Source: Bacillota bacterium (GTDB lineage: Bacteria; Bacillota; Clostridia; Christensenellales; Aristaeellaceae). From it: DNA of 64,000 bases. The translations under genes and the position numbers were made by a program. Where the stretch lies: NCBI GenBank assembly GCA_023404345.1, contig JAEYCB010000041.1, forward strand, positions 1-64,000, written 5' to 3'. The notes beneath the pieces are model-generated. The model was not told the origin of the DNA. It saw nothing but the letters and a program-made list of their open reading frames with translations, and did no database searches. The stretch's first letter is position 1. Every line of letters begins with the position of its first letter. This document shows positions 18,073-26,500 of this stretch, piece after piece.

Positions 18073-19424
18073 GATGCCAGAAAGGCAAATCCATAGGCGA
18101 ATAGTCTTTTCAAATCCGTCCAGGCGCGGTTTCTCGTGGGAGCGTCCAGAATGACTGCGATGAGCGTGTGTCCGTTCAGCTGCGCCGCACCCACATAACA
18201 AAAGCCTGCCCGTGACGTATAACCGCTTTTCACGCCCGCCGCGCCCTCGATGTAAAAGGGCGAGTCGGGCTTAAAAATTTCATAGGCGTTTTCGATGACC
18301 AACTCACCCCGCTTCAAGGTAGCCGGAAGGGTATAGCGCAGGCAGGTGACAATCTGGCAAAAGGTGGGGTCGGTCAGACCCTGGCGCGTGAGAATGGCCA
18401 GGTCGCGCGCTGTGGTATAATGGTCCGCATCGTGATAACCATGGGGATTGACAAAATGGGTGCCAGTCATGCCCAGTTCATGGGCGCGGGCGTTCATGCG
18501 GTCCACAAATGCGCTTACGCTGCCGGCGCAAAGCTCTGCCACGGCGTTGGCCGCATCGTTGCCGGAGCGGATGATGAGGCCATGGAGCAGGTCCAGCATG
18601 GTCATCTGTTCGCCCTCATATACCGGCACCAGAGAACTGTCCTTGGGCACGTCCGCCGCGCAGGCGGGAATGGTGATTTCCTGATCCAAACCGCCTTGTT
18701 CCAACGCCAGCAGAAGCGTCATAATCTTTGTGGTGCTGGCAGGATAGAGCTGTGTATCAGGTTCATAGGAGAATAGCACGTTTCCGGTCGAAGCTTCCAT
18801 CACGATGCAGGCCTTGGAATACAGATCCTCTTCCGTCAGCGCTAGAGGGGCACTTTCGTCAAAATAGATGGGCGCCTCAAAGCCATATACGCTCAGGTCG
18901 CTCATAAGCAGCTCCACAAGGCCGGGCGTAGCTACTCCGTCCAGGTTGAGCCCGCTCAGACCCAGCTGAATCATACGCTGCTGGAACAGCCTCACGGCGG
19001 CCTCGGTATTGGCACCGTAGACGCCGTCGGCATCGTCGGATAGGAGCTTGAGGTCAATCAGCCGGCTTTGCAGCTGACGCACGCGGTCGCCCTGGCTGCC
19101 CAGCCGCAGCGTGCGCAGCGTGGCCTCCGCTTCCGGGTCGAACAGCAGCGCCAGAGTATCCTCGTCGGCCTTGCCGGTCTGAGCCACATCGTAGCCCGCG
19201 GCGGCTAGGAGGCGCTGCGCCTCCGTCACTCCGGCGGCGGTTTGCTTGCCATAGATGCCGTCAGCCTCGCCCGTGGACAGTCCGAGGGTTTGGAGGCGTT
19301 TTTGCAATTCCACCACCGCGTCGCCTGTATCGCCGGAAGCAAGCGGATGACGCGCCGTCTCCGCTGCGGCCGGAATGCAAAATGCAATCAGCAGGACTAC
19401 AAGCAGCGCAAACAACCGTTTCAT
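18069..19424 (-). CDS. D-alanyl-D-alanine carboxypeptidase with peptidoglycan-binding repeats
   Basis: This 451-residue exported enzyme trims the terminal D-Ala from peptidoglycan stem peptides. A signal peptide (residues 1-21) precedes two PG_binding_1 repeats (about 25-90 and 95-170, each with GxxGDxVxxLQ-type motifs). The penicillin-binding serine peptidase domain of the DacA/PBP5 class follows: STTK near residue 230, SGN near 287, KSG near 399. The usual C-terminal PBP5 domain is absent; the N-terminal repeats may anchor the protein instead. It is divergent from spoIID, which is suggestive of a DacF-like sporulation role, but that is inference. Confidence 0.92.
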   Translation of the reverse strand: MKRLFALLVVLLIAFCIPAAAETARHPLASGDTGDAVVELQKRLQTLGLSTGEADGIYGKQTAAGVTEAQRLLAAAGYDVAQTGKADEDTLALLFDPEAEATLRTLRLGSQGDRVRQLQSRLIDLKLLSDDADGVYGANTEAAVRLFQQRMIQLGLSGLNLDGVATPGLVELLMSDLSVYGFEAPIYFDESAPLALTEEDLYSKACIVMEASTGNVLFSYEPDTQLYPASTTKIMTLLLALEQGGLDQEITIPACAADVPKDSSLVPVYEGEQMTMLDLLHGLIIRSGNDAANAVAELCAGSVSAFVDRMNARAHELGMTGTHFVNPHGYHDADHYTTARDLAILTRQGLTDPTFCQIVTCLRYTLPATLKRGELVIENAYEIFKPDSPFYIEGAAGVKSGYTSRAGFCYVGAAQLNGHTLIAVILDAPTRNRAWTDLKRLFAYGFAFLAS

Positions 19425-19462
19425 CTTTCGTCAGACTCCTTCCCGCCATCAGGCATAGCTCC

Positions 19463-19491
19463 ATTGTATAAAAACGAATCATCCATGACAA
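19463..19491 (-). promoter_or_regulatory. SigA-type promoter of the carboxypeptidase gene
   Basis: On the minus strand TTGTCA (19491-19486) and TACAAT (19468-19463) are 17 bases apart. This near-consensus promoter argues for vegetative expression rather than strictly forespore-specific expression. Confidence 0.7.
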
Positions 19492-19548
19492 TCCCTGCCG
19501 GTTATGGAAGGGAAAAAGCGCGCATATCCTGCTGCGGAGGGATGCGGT

Positions 19549-20661
19549 ATGAAACATGGCTATCCGCCGGTATGGCTATCCGCCGCGCTGCTGGCGCTGG
19601 CATTGATGTGGAGAATGGTGGGCGCGCCCCTGACGGCACAGCAGCTTGAGGATATGCAGACCCCTCTGTGGCAGGCGAGGGTGCTTTTGCCCACGCGTGT
19701 GGCGCGCGTGTTTAGCCTGTGGATTCCGGGAGCGGAAGAAACGCCGGCCCAGACCATCCGTGAGGAGGCCATGGGCGTGGAAGGTCAAGCGTTGGACCGG
19801 CTGATGAATGGCGAGGACCGGCAGATGATCTCCGTCTACCTGGCCGATGAGGGGCGTATGGCGGAGATGGAGCTGGAAAGCTACGTCTGCGGCGTGGTGG
19901 CGGCGGAGATGCCGGCGGCATACCATATGGAGGCGCTGAAGGCTCAGGCAGTGGCCGCGCGCACGCGCGTCCTGTGGCAGATCCAAAACGGCGGATGCGC
20001 CCTGCACACGGGCGCGGACATCTGCACAGACAGCGCACATTGCCAGGGATATGCCACGCCTGCGCAGTGCCGCCAGCAGTGGGGCGGGGAATACACCGCC
20101 TATCGCGACCGCGTGCTGGAAGCGGTCGCCGCCACTAGGGACGAGCTGGTCACCTATGGCGGCCAGCCTATCACGGTGATGTATCACGCCATTAGCGGTG
20201 GACGCACAGAAGCGGCACAAACAGTGTTTTCGCAGGCGCTGCCCTACTTGGTCAGTGTGGAAAGCGCGGGTGAGGAGGGCGCAGCGGGATATCAGCAGGA
20301 TACTACCTTTACCTTTGAGGAAATGGCTTCTCTGCTTGGGGAGGCGCTGGATCTGGATCTGACCGCGCAGGAAGTGGAGCGCACGCTCGCGGTGGCAGGC
20401 TATACTGACACCGGGCGCGTGGCCGCCATGCTGGTGTGTGGCAAAGAGGTGGAGGGTACGGTGTTCCGGCAGGCGCTGGGGCTAAGAAGCACATGGTTTA
20501 CGCTTTCCATGGATGGAAGCGGCGTAACCTTTCACCAGCGGGGGTATGGGCACGGCGTGGGTATGAGCCAGGCTGGAGCCAACAGCATGGCCGCCGACGG
20601 GGCGGATTACCGGGCTATCCTTACGCATTACTATCCAGGCGTTATGATTGAAAAACGGTGA
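19549..20661 (+). CDS. spoIID: Stage II sporulation protein D (SpoIID)
   Basis: SpoIID is the lytic transglycosylase of the engulfment machinery that digests septal peptidoglycan during spore formation. The 370-residue product has an N-terminal membrane anchor and the family core: AAEMPAAYHMEALKAQAVAA, containing the catalytic Glu, followed by RTRVL, the Cys-containing loop around ICTDSAHCQGY, and HGVGMSQAGANSMA near the C-terminus. The ATG at 19549 has GGAGGGA upstream; an in-frame ATG at 19504 lacks a site. A CATATCCT segment at 19522-19529 could be a SigE -10 element, but the -35 match is poor. The spoIIQ gene follows after 51 bases, as in many Clostridia. Confidence 0.93.
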   Translation: MKHGYPPVWLSAALLALALMWRMVGAPLTAQQLEDMQTPLWQARVLLPTRVARVFSLWIPGAEETPAQTIREEAMGVEGQALDRLMNGEDRQMISVYLADEGRMAEMELESYVCGVVAAEMPAAYHMEALKAQAVAARTRVLWQIQNGGCALHTGADICTDSAHCQGYATPAQCRQQWGGEYTAYRDRVLEAVAATRDELVTYGGQPITVMYHAISGGRTEAAQTVFSQALPYLVSVESAGEEGAAGYQQDTTFTFEEMASLLGEALDLDLTAQEVERTLAVAGYTDTGRVAAMLVCGKEVEGTVFRQALGLRSTWFTLSMDGSGVTFHQRGYGHGVGMSQAGANSMAADGADYRAILTHYYPGVMIEKR

Positions 20662-20712
20662 AACCGCATAGCATGCTTCCCGTCGGGAAAACCTGTGCCC
20701 GGAGGGATGTGT

Positions 20713-21423
20713 ATGCAGAACAATCGCTTTCTGGAGGGGCTGCGCCGTGCGTACGCCCGTTACGACCGCCTGATGGAGAAGCAGGGCTTTTATATCGTGC
20801 TGGCGGTGTGCGTGCTGGTGATTTTGCTTAGCGCGCTGTATACGTTTCAGCTGCGGGACCAATGGGAGGAACCGCCTGCTGCGGCAGATGCGGGAGATGA
20901 GGCGCTGGCGGCGGGCGGATCGCAGGGGGCGCAGACCCTTAGCGATGCCAAGGCTCTGGTGGAAAGCCGGGGCGCCGCTGAACTGAGCGTGCCCACACAG
21001 GCACCTCTGCGCTTTTCCCAGCCGGTAAACGGCTTTACCGACCGCGGCTTTTCTGTTACGGAACCCCAATTCTTTTCCAAAACAGGCGTGTGGCAGGTGC
21101 ATCCCGGCATCGATTTGCTGGTGGAATACGGCGAGGTGGTCAAGGCCTGCGGTGCGGGCGTTGTGGATGCTGTGTGGGAAGATAACGAGCTGGGCCTTTG
21201 CGTGCGCCTTACCCATGAGGACGGCTACCAGACCGTGTATGCCGGTTTGAGCAATGCGGACTATGTGCGCGCAGGTGATCCCGTGGCGCAGGGACAAACC
21301 ATTGGACATGCGGGCAACGGTGTGTTGGCCGAAAGTGATGCAGAGCCGCACCTGCATCTGGAAATCTGGAAAGATGAGCGTCCGGTGGACCCTGTAGCGG
21401 TCTTTTTGGGGGTTGACAAATAA
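20713..21423 (+). CDS. spoIIQ: SpoIIQ-like M23 peptidase-domain protein
   Basis: The 236-residue protein has a short cytoplasmic tail, one membrane helix (about residues 35-57), a linker and a LytM/M23 domain. In Bacillus, SpoIIQ on the forespore side pairs with SpoIIIAH to form the engulfment ratchet and channel. The position just after spoIID is the usual clostridial arrangement. The zinc ligands appear complete: His and Asp in HPGID near residue 130 and HLH near residue 212. Bacillus SpoIIQ lacks one ligand, so this version may be an active endopeptidase. The ATG at 20713 is preceded by GGAGGGA. The glmS promoter overlaps its 3' end. Confidence 0.85.
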   Translation: MQNNRFLEGLRRAYARYDRLMEKQGFYIVLAVCVLVILLSALYTFQLRDQWEEPPAAADAGDEALAAGGSQGAQTLSDAKALVESRGAAELSVPTQAPLRFSQPVNGFTDRGFSVTEPQFFSKTGVWQVHPGIDLLVEYGEVVKACGAGVVDAVWEDNELGLCVRLTHEDGYQTVYAGLSNADYVRAGDPVAQGQTIGHAGNGVLAESDAEPHLHLEIWKDERPVDPVAVFLGVDK

Positions 21424-21441
21424 AATACGATATGATACATT
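21413..21441 (+). promoter_or_regulatory. Promoter of glmS overlapping the end of spoIIQ
   Basis: TTGACA at 21413-21418 and TACATT at 21436-21441 are 17 bases apart. The first element lies in the last codons of spoIIQ. The remaining leader is only about 30 bases, too short for a glmS ribozyme. Confidence 0.6.
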
Positions 21442-21480
21442 GCGATACGTTGCATAACATTTTAGTCGGAGGAATCAGCA

Positions 21481-23313
21481 ATGTGCGGAATCGTTGGATA
21501 TATTGGAAATAAGCAGGCTTCTCCCGTGCTGGTAGAGGGGCTGGAGCGGCTATCTTACCGGGGATATGACAGTGCGGGCGTAGCGGTGATCAGTCCGGAA
21601 GGGCGCATCAATGTGCGAAAGGCCAAGGGCAGGCTGGAAAATCTGAAAAGCCTGATTGCTCAAAGCCCGGTGGAGGGTATGATCGGAATCGGGCACACAC
21701 GCTGGGCCACCCATGGCGAACCCAGCGACCTTAACGCGCACCCGCATACGGACGTAAAAGGCGGCATTGCGGTGGTGCACAACGGAATCATTGAAAACCA
21801 TGAATCTCTGCGCCGATACCTGGAAAGCACTGGTGCGCGCTTTGTAAGCCAGACGGATACCGAGGTGATCGCCCACCTGCTCAACCACCTCTACGAGGGC
21901 GATATGCGCCGTGCGCTCATTCGCGCCATGGGCATGCTGGAAGGCAGCTATGCCCTGGGTGTAATTTGCGATCAGGAGCCCGACACACTTTACTGCGCCC
22001 GCAACGACAGCCCGCTGGTGATTGGGGCGAAGGACGGGGAGGGTTTCATCGCGTCGGATATTCCGGCACTGTTGAGTCATACGCGCGACGTAATTTTCCT
22101 GCAGGATAAGGAAATCGGCGTTTTGGACCGCCGGGGCGTAAGCGTATATGACGCTTACGGCAAAACCCGTCAGCACGCCGTGTTCCACGTAGACTGGGAT
22201 CTGTCCAGCGCTGAAAAGGGCGGATATGCTCATTACATGCTCAAGGAGATTCACGAACAACCCACGGCCCTGCAAAGCACCTTCACGCCCAGGACGGGTA
22301 CGCCGGGTCAGTACGACTGGCTGCCGATCACCCGCGAAGAGGCGCGTGCGCTTCGTAAAATCAGCATTGTGGCATGTGGCACGGCCTATCACGCGGGAGT
22401 GGTGGGCAAGTACGCCATCGAGCGGCTGGCGCGCGTGCCGGTAGAAGCTGAAATCGCCAGCGAATACCGCTACCGCGACCCTATCGTGGGTGAAAACGAG
22501 CTGTTTATCGCAGTGTCGCAAAGCGGCGAAACCGCCGACACTTTGGCCGCCCTGCGCGAAGCCAAACGCCGGGGCGCACGGGTGATGGCGGTATGCAACG
22601 TGGTGGGTTCCACCATCACGCGAGAGGTGGGAGAAGAAAATACTCTTTATACCTACGCAGGTCCGGAAATTGCCGTGGCCAGCACCAAGGCCTATATCAC
22701 CCAGGCCGAATTGATGGTAATGCTGGGTGTGGCGCTGGCAGATCTGCGGGGACAGATTTCCCCGGAGCGTGCAGCGCAGCTGACGGAGGAATTGTCCACC
22801 CTGCCGCGCAAGGCCGAGGAGGCGCTTGGCGTGGAGGCGCAGCTCCAGCGTTTGACCAGCACGCTCAGCCAGAAAAGGCACGTGTTCTTCGTGGGGCGCG
22901 GGCTGGACTACGCCCTTTCGATGGAGGCGGCACTCAAGCTCAAGGAGGTCAGCTATATTTTCAGCGAGGCCTACGCTGCGGGTGAACTCAAGCATGGCCC
23001 CATTGCACTGCTCAAGGAAGGACGGCTGGTGGTGGCAACGATCACTCAGCCTGCCCTGCTGGAAAAAACCATGAGCAACCTGCGCGAGGTAGCCGCGCGC
23101 GGCGCGCAGGTAGTGGCCGTATGCCTGGAAAGTCTGGCACCCAGGGTGCGCGGACAGGTGGATGAGGTGATTGTCGTACCTGAAGCCGACGATCTGCTTG
23201 CGCCCCTGTTGGCGGTGATCCCGCTGCAACTGTTCGCCTACTGCATGGCAGTAGCACGCGGCTGCGATGTGGATAAGCCGCGTAACCTGGCCAAGAGTGT
23301 AACGGTGGAATAA
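21481..23313 (+). CDS. glmS: Glutamine-fructose-6-phosphate aminotransferase (isomerizing)
   Basis: GlmS makes glucosamine-6-phosphate from fructose-6-phosphate and glutamine, the first step of UDP-GlcNAc and peptidoglycan precursor synthesis. The 610-residue protein begins MCGIVGYIG, so Cys2 becomes the N-terminal nucleophile of the glutaminase domain (motifs GHTRWATHG and HNGIIENH). Two SIS sugar-isomerase domains follow (AVSQSGETADT; later FVGRG), and the canonical C-terminal ending is DKPRNLAKSVTVE. The length is typical. CGGAGGAA precedes the ATG. No ribozyme-sized leader is present, so regulation must work differently from Bacillus. Confidence 0.98.
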   Translation: MCGIVGYIGNKQASPVLVEGLERLSYRGYDSAGVAVISPEGRINVRKAKGRLENLKSLIAQSPVEGMIGIGHTRWATHGEPSDLNAHPHTDVKGGIAVVHNGIIENHESLRRYLESTGARFVSQTDTEVIAHLLNHLYEGDMRRALIRAMGMLEGSYALGVICDQEPDTLYCARNDSPLVIGAKDGEGFIASDIPALLSHTRDVIFLQDKEIGVLDRRGVSVYDAYGKTRQHAVFHVDWDLSSAEKGGYAHYMLKEIHEQPTALQSTFTPRTGTPGQYDWLPITREEARALRKISIVACGTAYHAGVVGKYAIERLARVPVEAEIASEYRYRDPIVGENELFIAVSQSGETADTLAALREAKRRGARVMAVCNVVGSTITREVGEENTLYTYAGPEIAVASTKAYITQAELMVMLGVALADLRGQISPERAAQLTEELSTLPRKAEEALGVEAQLQRLTSTLSQKRHVFFVGRGLDYALSMEAALKLKEVSYIFSEAYAAGELKHGPIALLKEGRLVVATITQPALLEKTMSNLREVAARGAQVVAVCLESLAPRVRGQVDEVIVVPEADDLLAPLLAVIPLQLFAYCMAVARGCDVDKPRNLAKSVTVE

Positions 23314-23330
23314 ACGGCGCATGTGACTTA

Positions 23331-23393
23331 AAAAAGCCGGGCGTTTCCCTGCCCCCTTTTGCTAGGGGTACGGGGGAAAGCGCCCGGCTTTTG
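23331..23393. terminator. Strong bidirectional terminator between glmS and the glucan synthase gene
   Basis: A stem of about 14 bp with one bulge (23336-23349 with 23374-23388) is flanked by a run of A on the left and TTTT on the right, and has a smaller C4/G4 hairpin in its loop. It can serve the convergent transcripts of both neighbours. Confidence 0.8.
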
Positions 23394-23444
23394 TCGCGCT
23401 CCGAATGCGCCCCTACATCGGCCGCAGGCGCTGCGGATTTGCAG

Positions 23445-23484
23445 GCCATGTACCGCAGTGTTTCGTTGCGCGTTTCTCTGGCCG
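23445..23484. repeat. Copy 1 of a dispersed intergenic repeat
   Basis: This 40-base segment aligns without gaps to 36285-36324 with 32 of 40 identical positions by eye. Both copies lie in hairpin-rich intergenic DNA at the ends of genes. Confidence 0.55.
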
Positions 23485-23506
23485 GAAGTCCCATGGTGGA
23501 AATAAC

Positions 23507-23553
23507 GCGATACTGCCGGAAAAGTCCGGCCTGGACTTTTCCGGCAGTATCGC
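23507..23553. repeat. Perfect 21-bp inverted repeat
   Basis: Positions 23507-23527 and 23533-23553 are perfect inverted repeats around a 5-base loop. It lies 13 bases past the stop of the minus-strand glucan synthase gene. There is no T run on either side, so it is not a standard terminator; it may stabilise the 3' end of the long mRNA. Confidence 0.85.
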
Positions 23554-23565
23554 AGAATGCGCCCG

Positions 23566-26500
23566 CTAGCGCAGGGGAAAGGTGGCTTCGTGGATGCGAC
23601 CATCATCGATGAGGATGAGCCGCCCATCGCGCAGCTGTTCACCGTCGGCGGTGGGAAAGGGACAATCGCGTGAGGCGTGCAGATGGTAGGTGGCCGTGCC
23701 AAAGCGGAAGGTCAAGCGCAGGACGTCCCAGGCGGCGGGGGCCACGGGCCGGAAGCGCAGCACGTTGCCCGTCTTTTGAAAACCCAGCAGCTGCGTCAGC
23801 ACCACGTATTGCAGCCAGCTGGCACTGCCGGTGTACCAGGTCCAGCCGCCGCGTCCCCGCTGCTGGGGATTAGCGTATACATCCGCAGCCAGCGCATAGG
23901 GCTCCACACGGTAGCGCAGGGCCAGCTGGCGCGTGGCGGCATGTCTGATGGGCAGAAGGGCGCAGGCCAGCTCCCAGGCGCGGTCATCCTGTCCCAGTTG
24001 ATGCAGCGCGGCCACGGCCCAGCAGGCGGCATGGGTGTACTGCCCGCCGTTTTCGCGCACTCCGGGCAGATAGGCTGCGATGTAACCGGGCTGCTCCTGA
24101 CCCTGAAAAGGCGGAGTAAAGAGCTTCATCAGGCCCACATCCGGTTCGTAGAGCATGCGCCAGGCATTGTCCATGGCCAGAGCGCAGCGGTCGCGCGACA
24201 CACCGCACATAACGCCCCAGGCCTGAGGCAGCAGGTCGATACGGCATTCCTCATTTGCAGCGCTTCCAAGACGGCTTCCATCGTTATACCAGGCGCGCAG
24301 GTACCATGCACCGTCCCAGGCATAGCGGTCCAGCGAGGTTAGCAGGGTGTTTCGTCTGTCCAGAAGCCTGCGGGTATCTGCAGGCTCGCACAGGGGGGCG
24401 AACAGGCGCAGTACCTCGCACAGGAACATACCCAGCCACACGCTTTCACCGTTTTCGCCGCCTACGTTGTTCATGCCGTCGTTCCAGTCTCCGCCGCCCA
24501 TCAGGGGCAGGCCGTGCGCGCCGCATGCCACATGGTCGATGGCGCGCAGGCAGTGCAGGCGAAGCGGCTCGGAGATATTAGAAACCTCCGGGGTGAACAG
24601 GCGCTCGGTTTCTTCCTCAGAAAGCGGATCACCGCTGAGATAGGGCGCCTCCTCGCTTAAAACGGAAGTGTCGCCGGTGATTTGTACGTACAGGGCGGTT
24701 ACATAGGGCAAAAACAGCTTGTCATCACTGATGCGGGTGCGCACGCCGTAGCGGGGCGGATGCCACCAGTGCTGCACATCGCCTTCCTCGAACTGATGCG
24801 CGGCGCATTCCAGCAGGTGCTCGCGCACTGCCGCAGGCCGGGTATGCAGCATAGACAGCATATCCTGCAACTGATCGCGGAAACCAAATGCTCCGCCTGC
24901 CTGATAGAATCCCGCACGCATCCACAGCCGGGAAGCCTGTACCTGGTAGGGCAGCCACCTTCCCAACATCAGGGACAGGGCGGGGTCGGGCAGATCAAAG
25001 CGCAGGATGCTCAGACGATCCTCCCACTGCTGGCGCACGGCGTGCAGGCGCAAGGTAGCACCGTCACGGCGGAAGGCATCCACGGCATGAAGCAGCGCTT
25101 CCGCGTTGGCGCCATGGGCCAGCGCGACGGTTATGGTGCGTGTTTCTCCCGGCTTGAGGCGTACCTCATAGCAGACAACGGCCGTATCGCCAAAGTCGCT
25201 GGGCAGGTTTTCGCCGCCACACAGCGCGGCGGGAGCCACACCCCAGAGCCCCTGAAATACGCCCGAGCTCATGGTTGTGCTCATGGAAGGAAGCGGGTCC
25301 ATGCCAAAAAGACCCGCCGCGCCTTCCAGGCACGGGTTTTGCATAAGCACCCCACCCTCCACGCGGCTGAGCGCCGTCAGCTGGGCGGCTGACGCCTGGA
25401 CTGCGGGGGTGAAGATGCAGGTGTGCATCAGGGTGAGCGTGCGCTCTGCCAGATCCTCGTTGCGCAGCTGAACCACGCGTGCGCCGATGTTTGCCTCGCC
25501 GTCTGTAAAGCAGGTCATGCGGCAGTATACGCCGTAGCAGCTGCTTTCGTACGTCGTTTCTCCAGGGGCGTGGGTTATGCGAACGGGCATGTTGTGCCCC
25601 AGCGGTTGGCGGGTCAGGGACCAGATCAACCGGTTGGCATCGTCGCGCAGAAAGAAGTTTTCCTCGCCGCGCGGAGTTACGCTGTCATTGGGCCAGCGGG
25701 TCAGACGGCCGGAATGGCTGTTTTCTGTATAGGTGAAAATGAGTCCGCTTTCGCCCGCCAGCGTACCAAAACGATCCGAACAGAGTGGATTGCACCAGGG
25801 AGCGGGGGTTTGCCGTCCGGCGGGCAGGGTGATCACGTAGTTTCCGCTATCTTTGGTGAAGCCGCCGTAGCCATTGTCAAACAGCGGCGCATCCATTTCT
25901 GGCAGGGTGGGCTTCCATTGGGCGCTGGGACGGCACGTATACAGCGGCCGGGCGTGCGCACTTACCTCCAGGGCGCGCAGCTGCTCCGCGAGCGAACCGC
26001 CGTCTGTAGAAAGCACCACGCGCGCCGCGGCGCGCAGCAGCCCCAGCTGGTCGGCTGTGAGACTGTCAAAAAGATGCACGCCGCTCTCCTTGCCGATCAA
26101 TTCATGGCTATGGCAGGACTGGGCCAGGGCACTTAGCCGCTCGCGCAGCGGATGCCCATAGCCTGATGGCTGGGTAACGGCCAGCACCAGATCCACCCAT
26201 AGGCCATGCATGCGGTACCATGCGTGCGCCTTGAGCAAAAGCTGTACCAAAGACAGGTCCTTGCCCTCGCGGCATTCCAGCAGCAAAATGGGCAGATCCC
26301 CACTGATGCCCATGCTCCACAATGCGCTGAGGGGCAAGGTGTTTTCCGGCGCGTAGCGCAGCTGGGCGGGCTGACCGGTGTAGCACAGCGCGCCTACCAG
26401 GCGCGAAACGCCGCCAAGCATGCCGGCAGAAAGCCCCAGATAACGCGTCGTAACCAGCCCGCGCGTAAGGGCGGGGCCGTAAGAGCGCAGCGCACCATCC

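Noticed and set aside
21424..21480. glmS ribozyme or other riboswitch in the glmS leader
   Set aside because: The promoter leaves only about 30 bases of leader, far too short for the ribozyme fold, and no conserved core is visible.
21550..23322. 590-codon open frame antisense to glmS
   Set aside because: It mirrors the codon pattern of glmS, has no start signal and its translation is rich in His, Arg and Gln without any recognisable motif.
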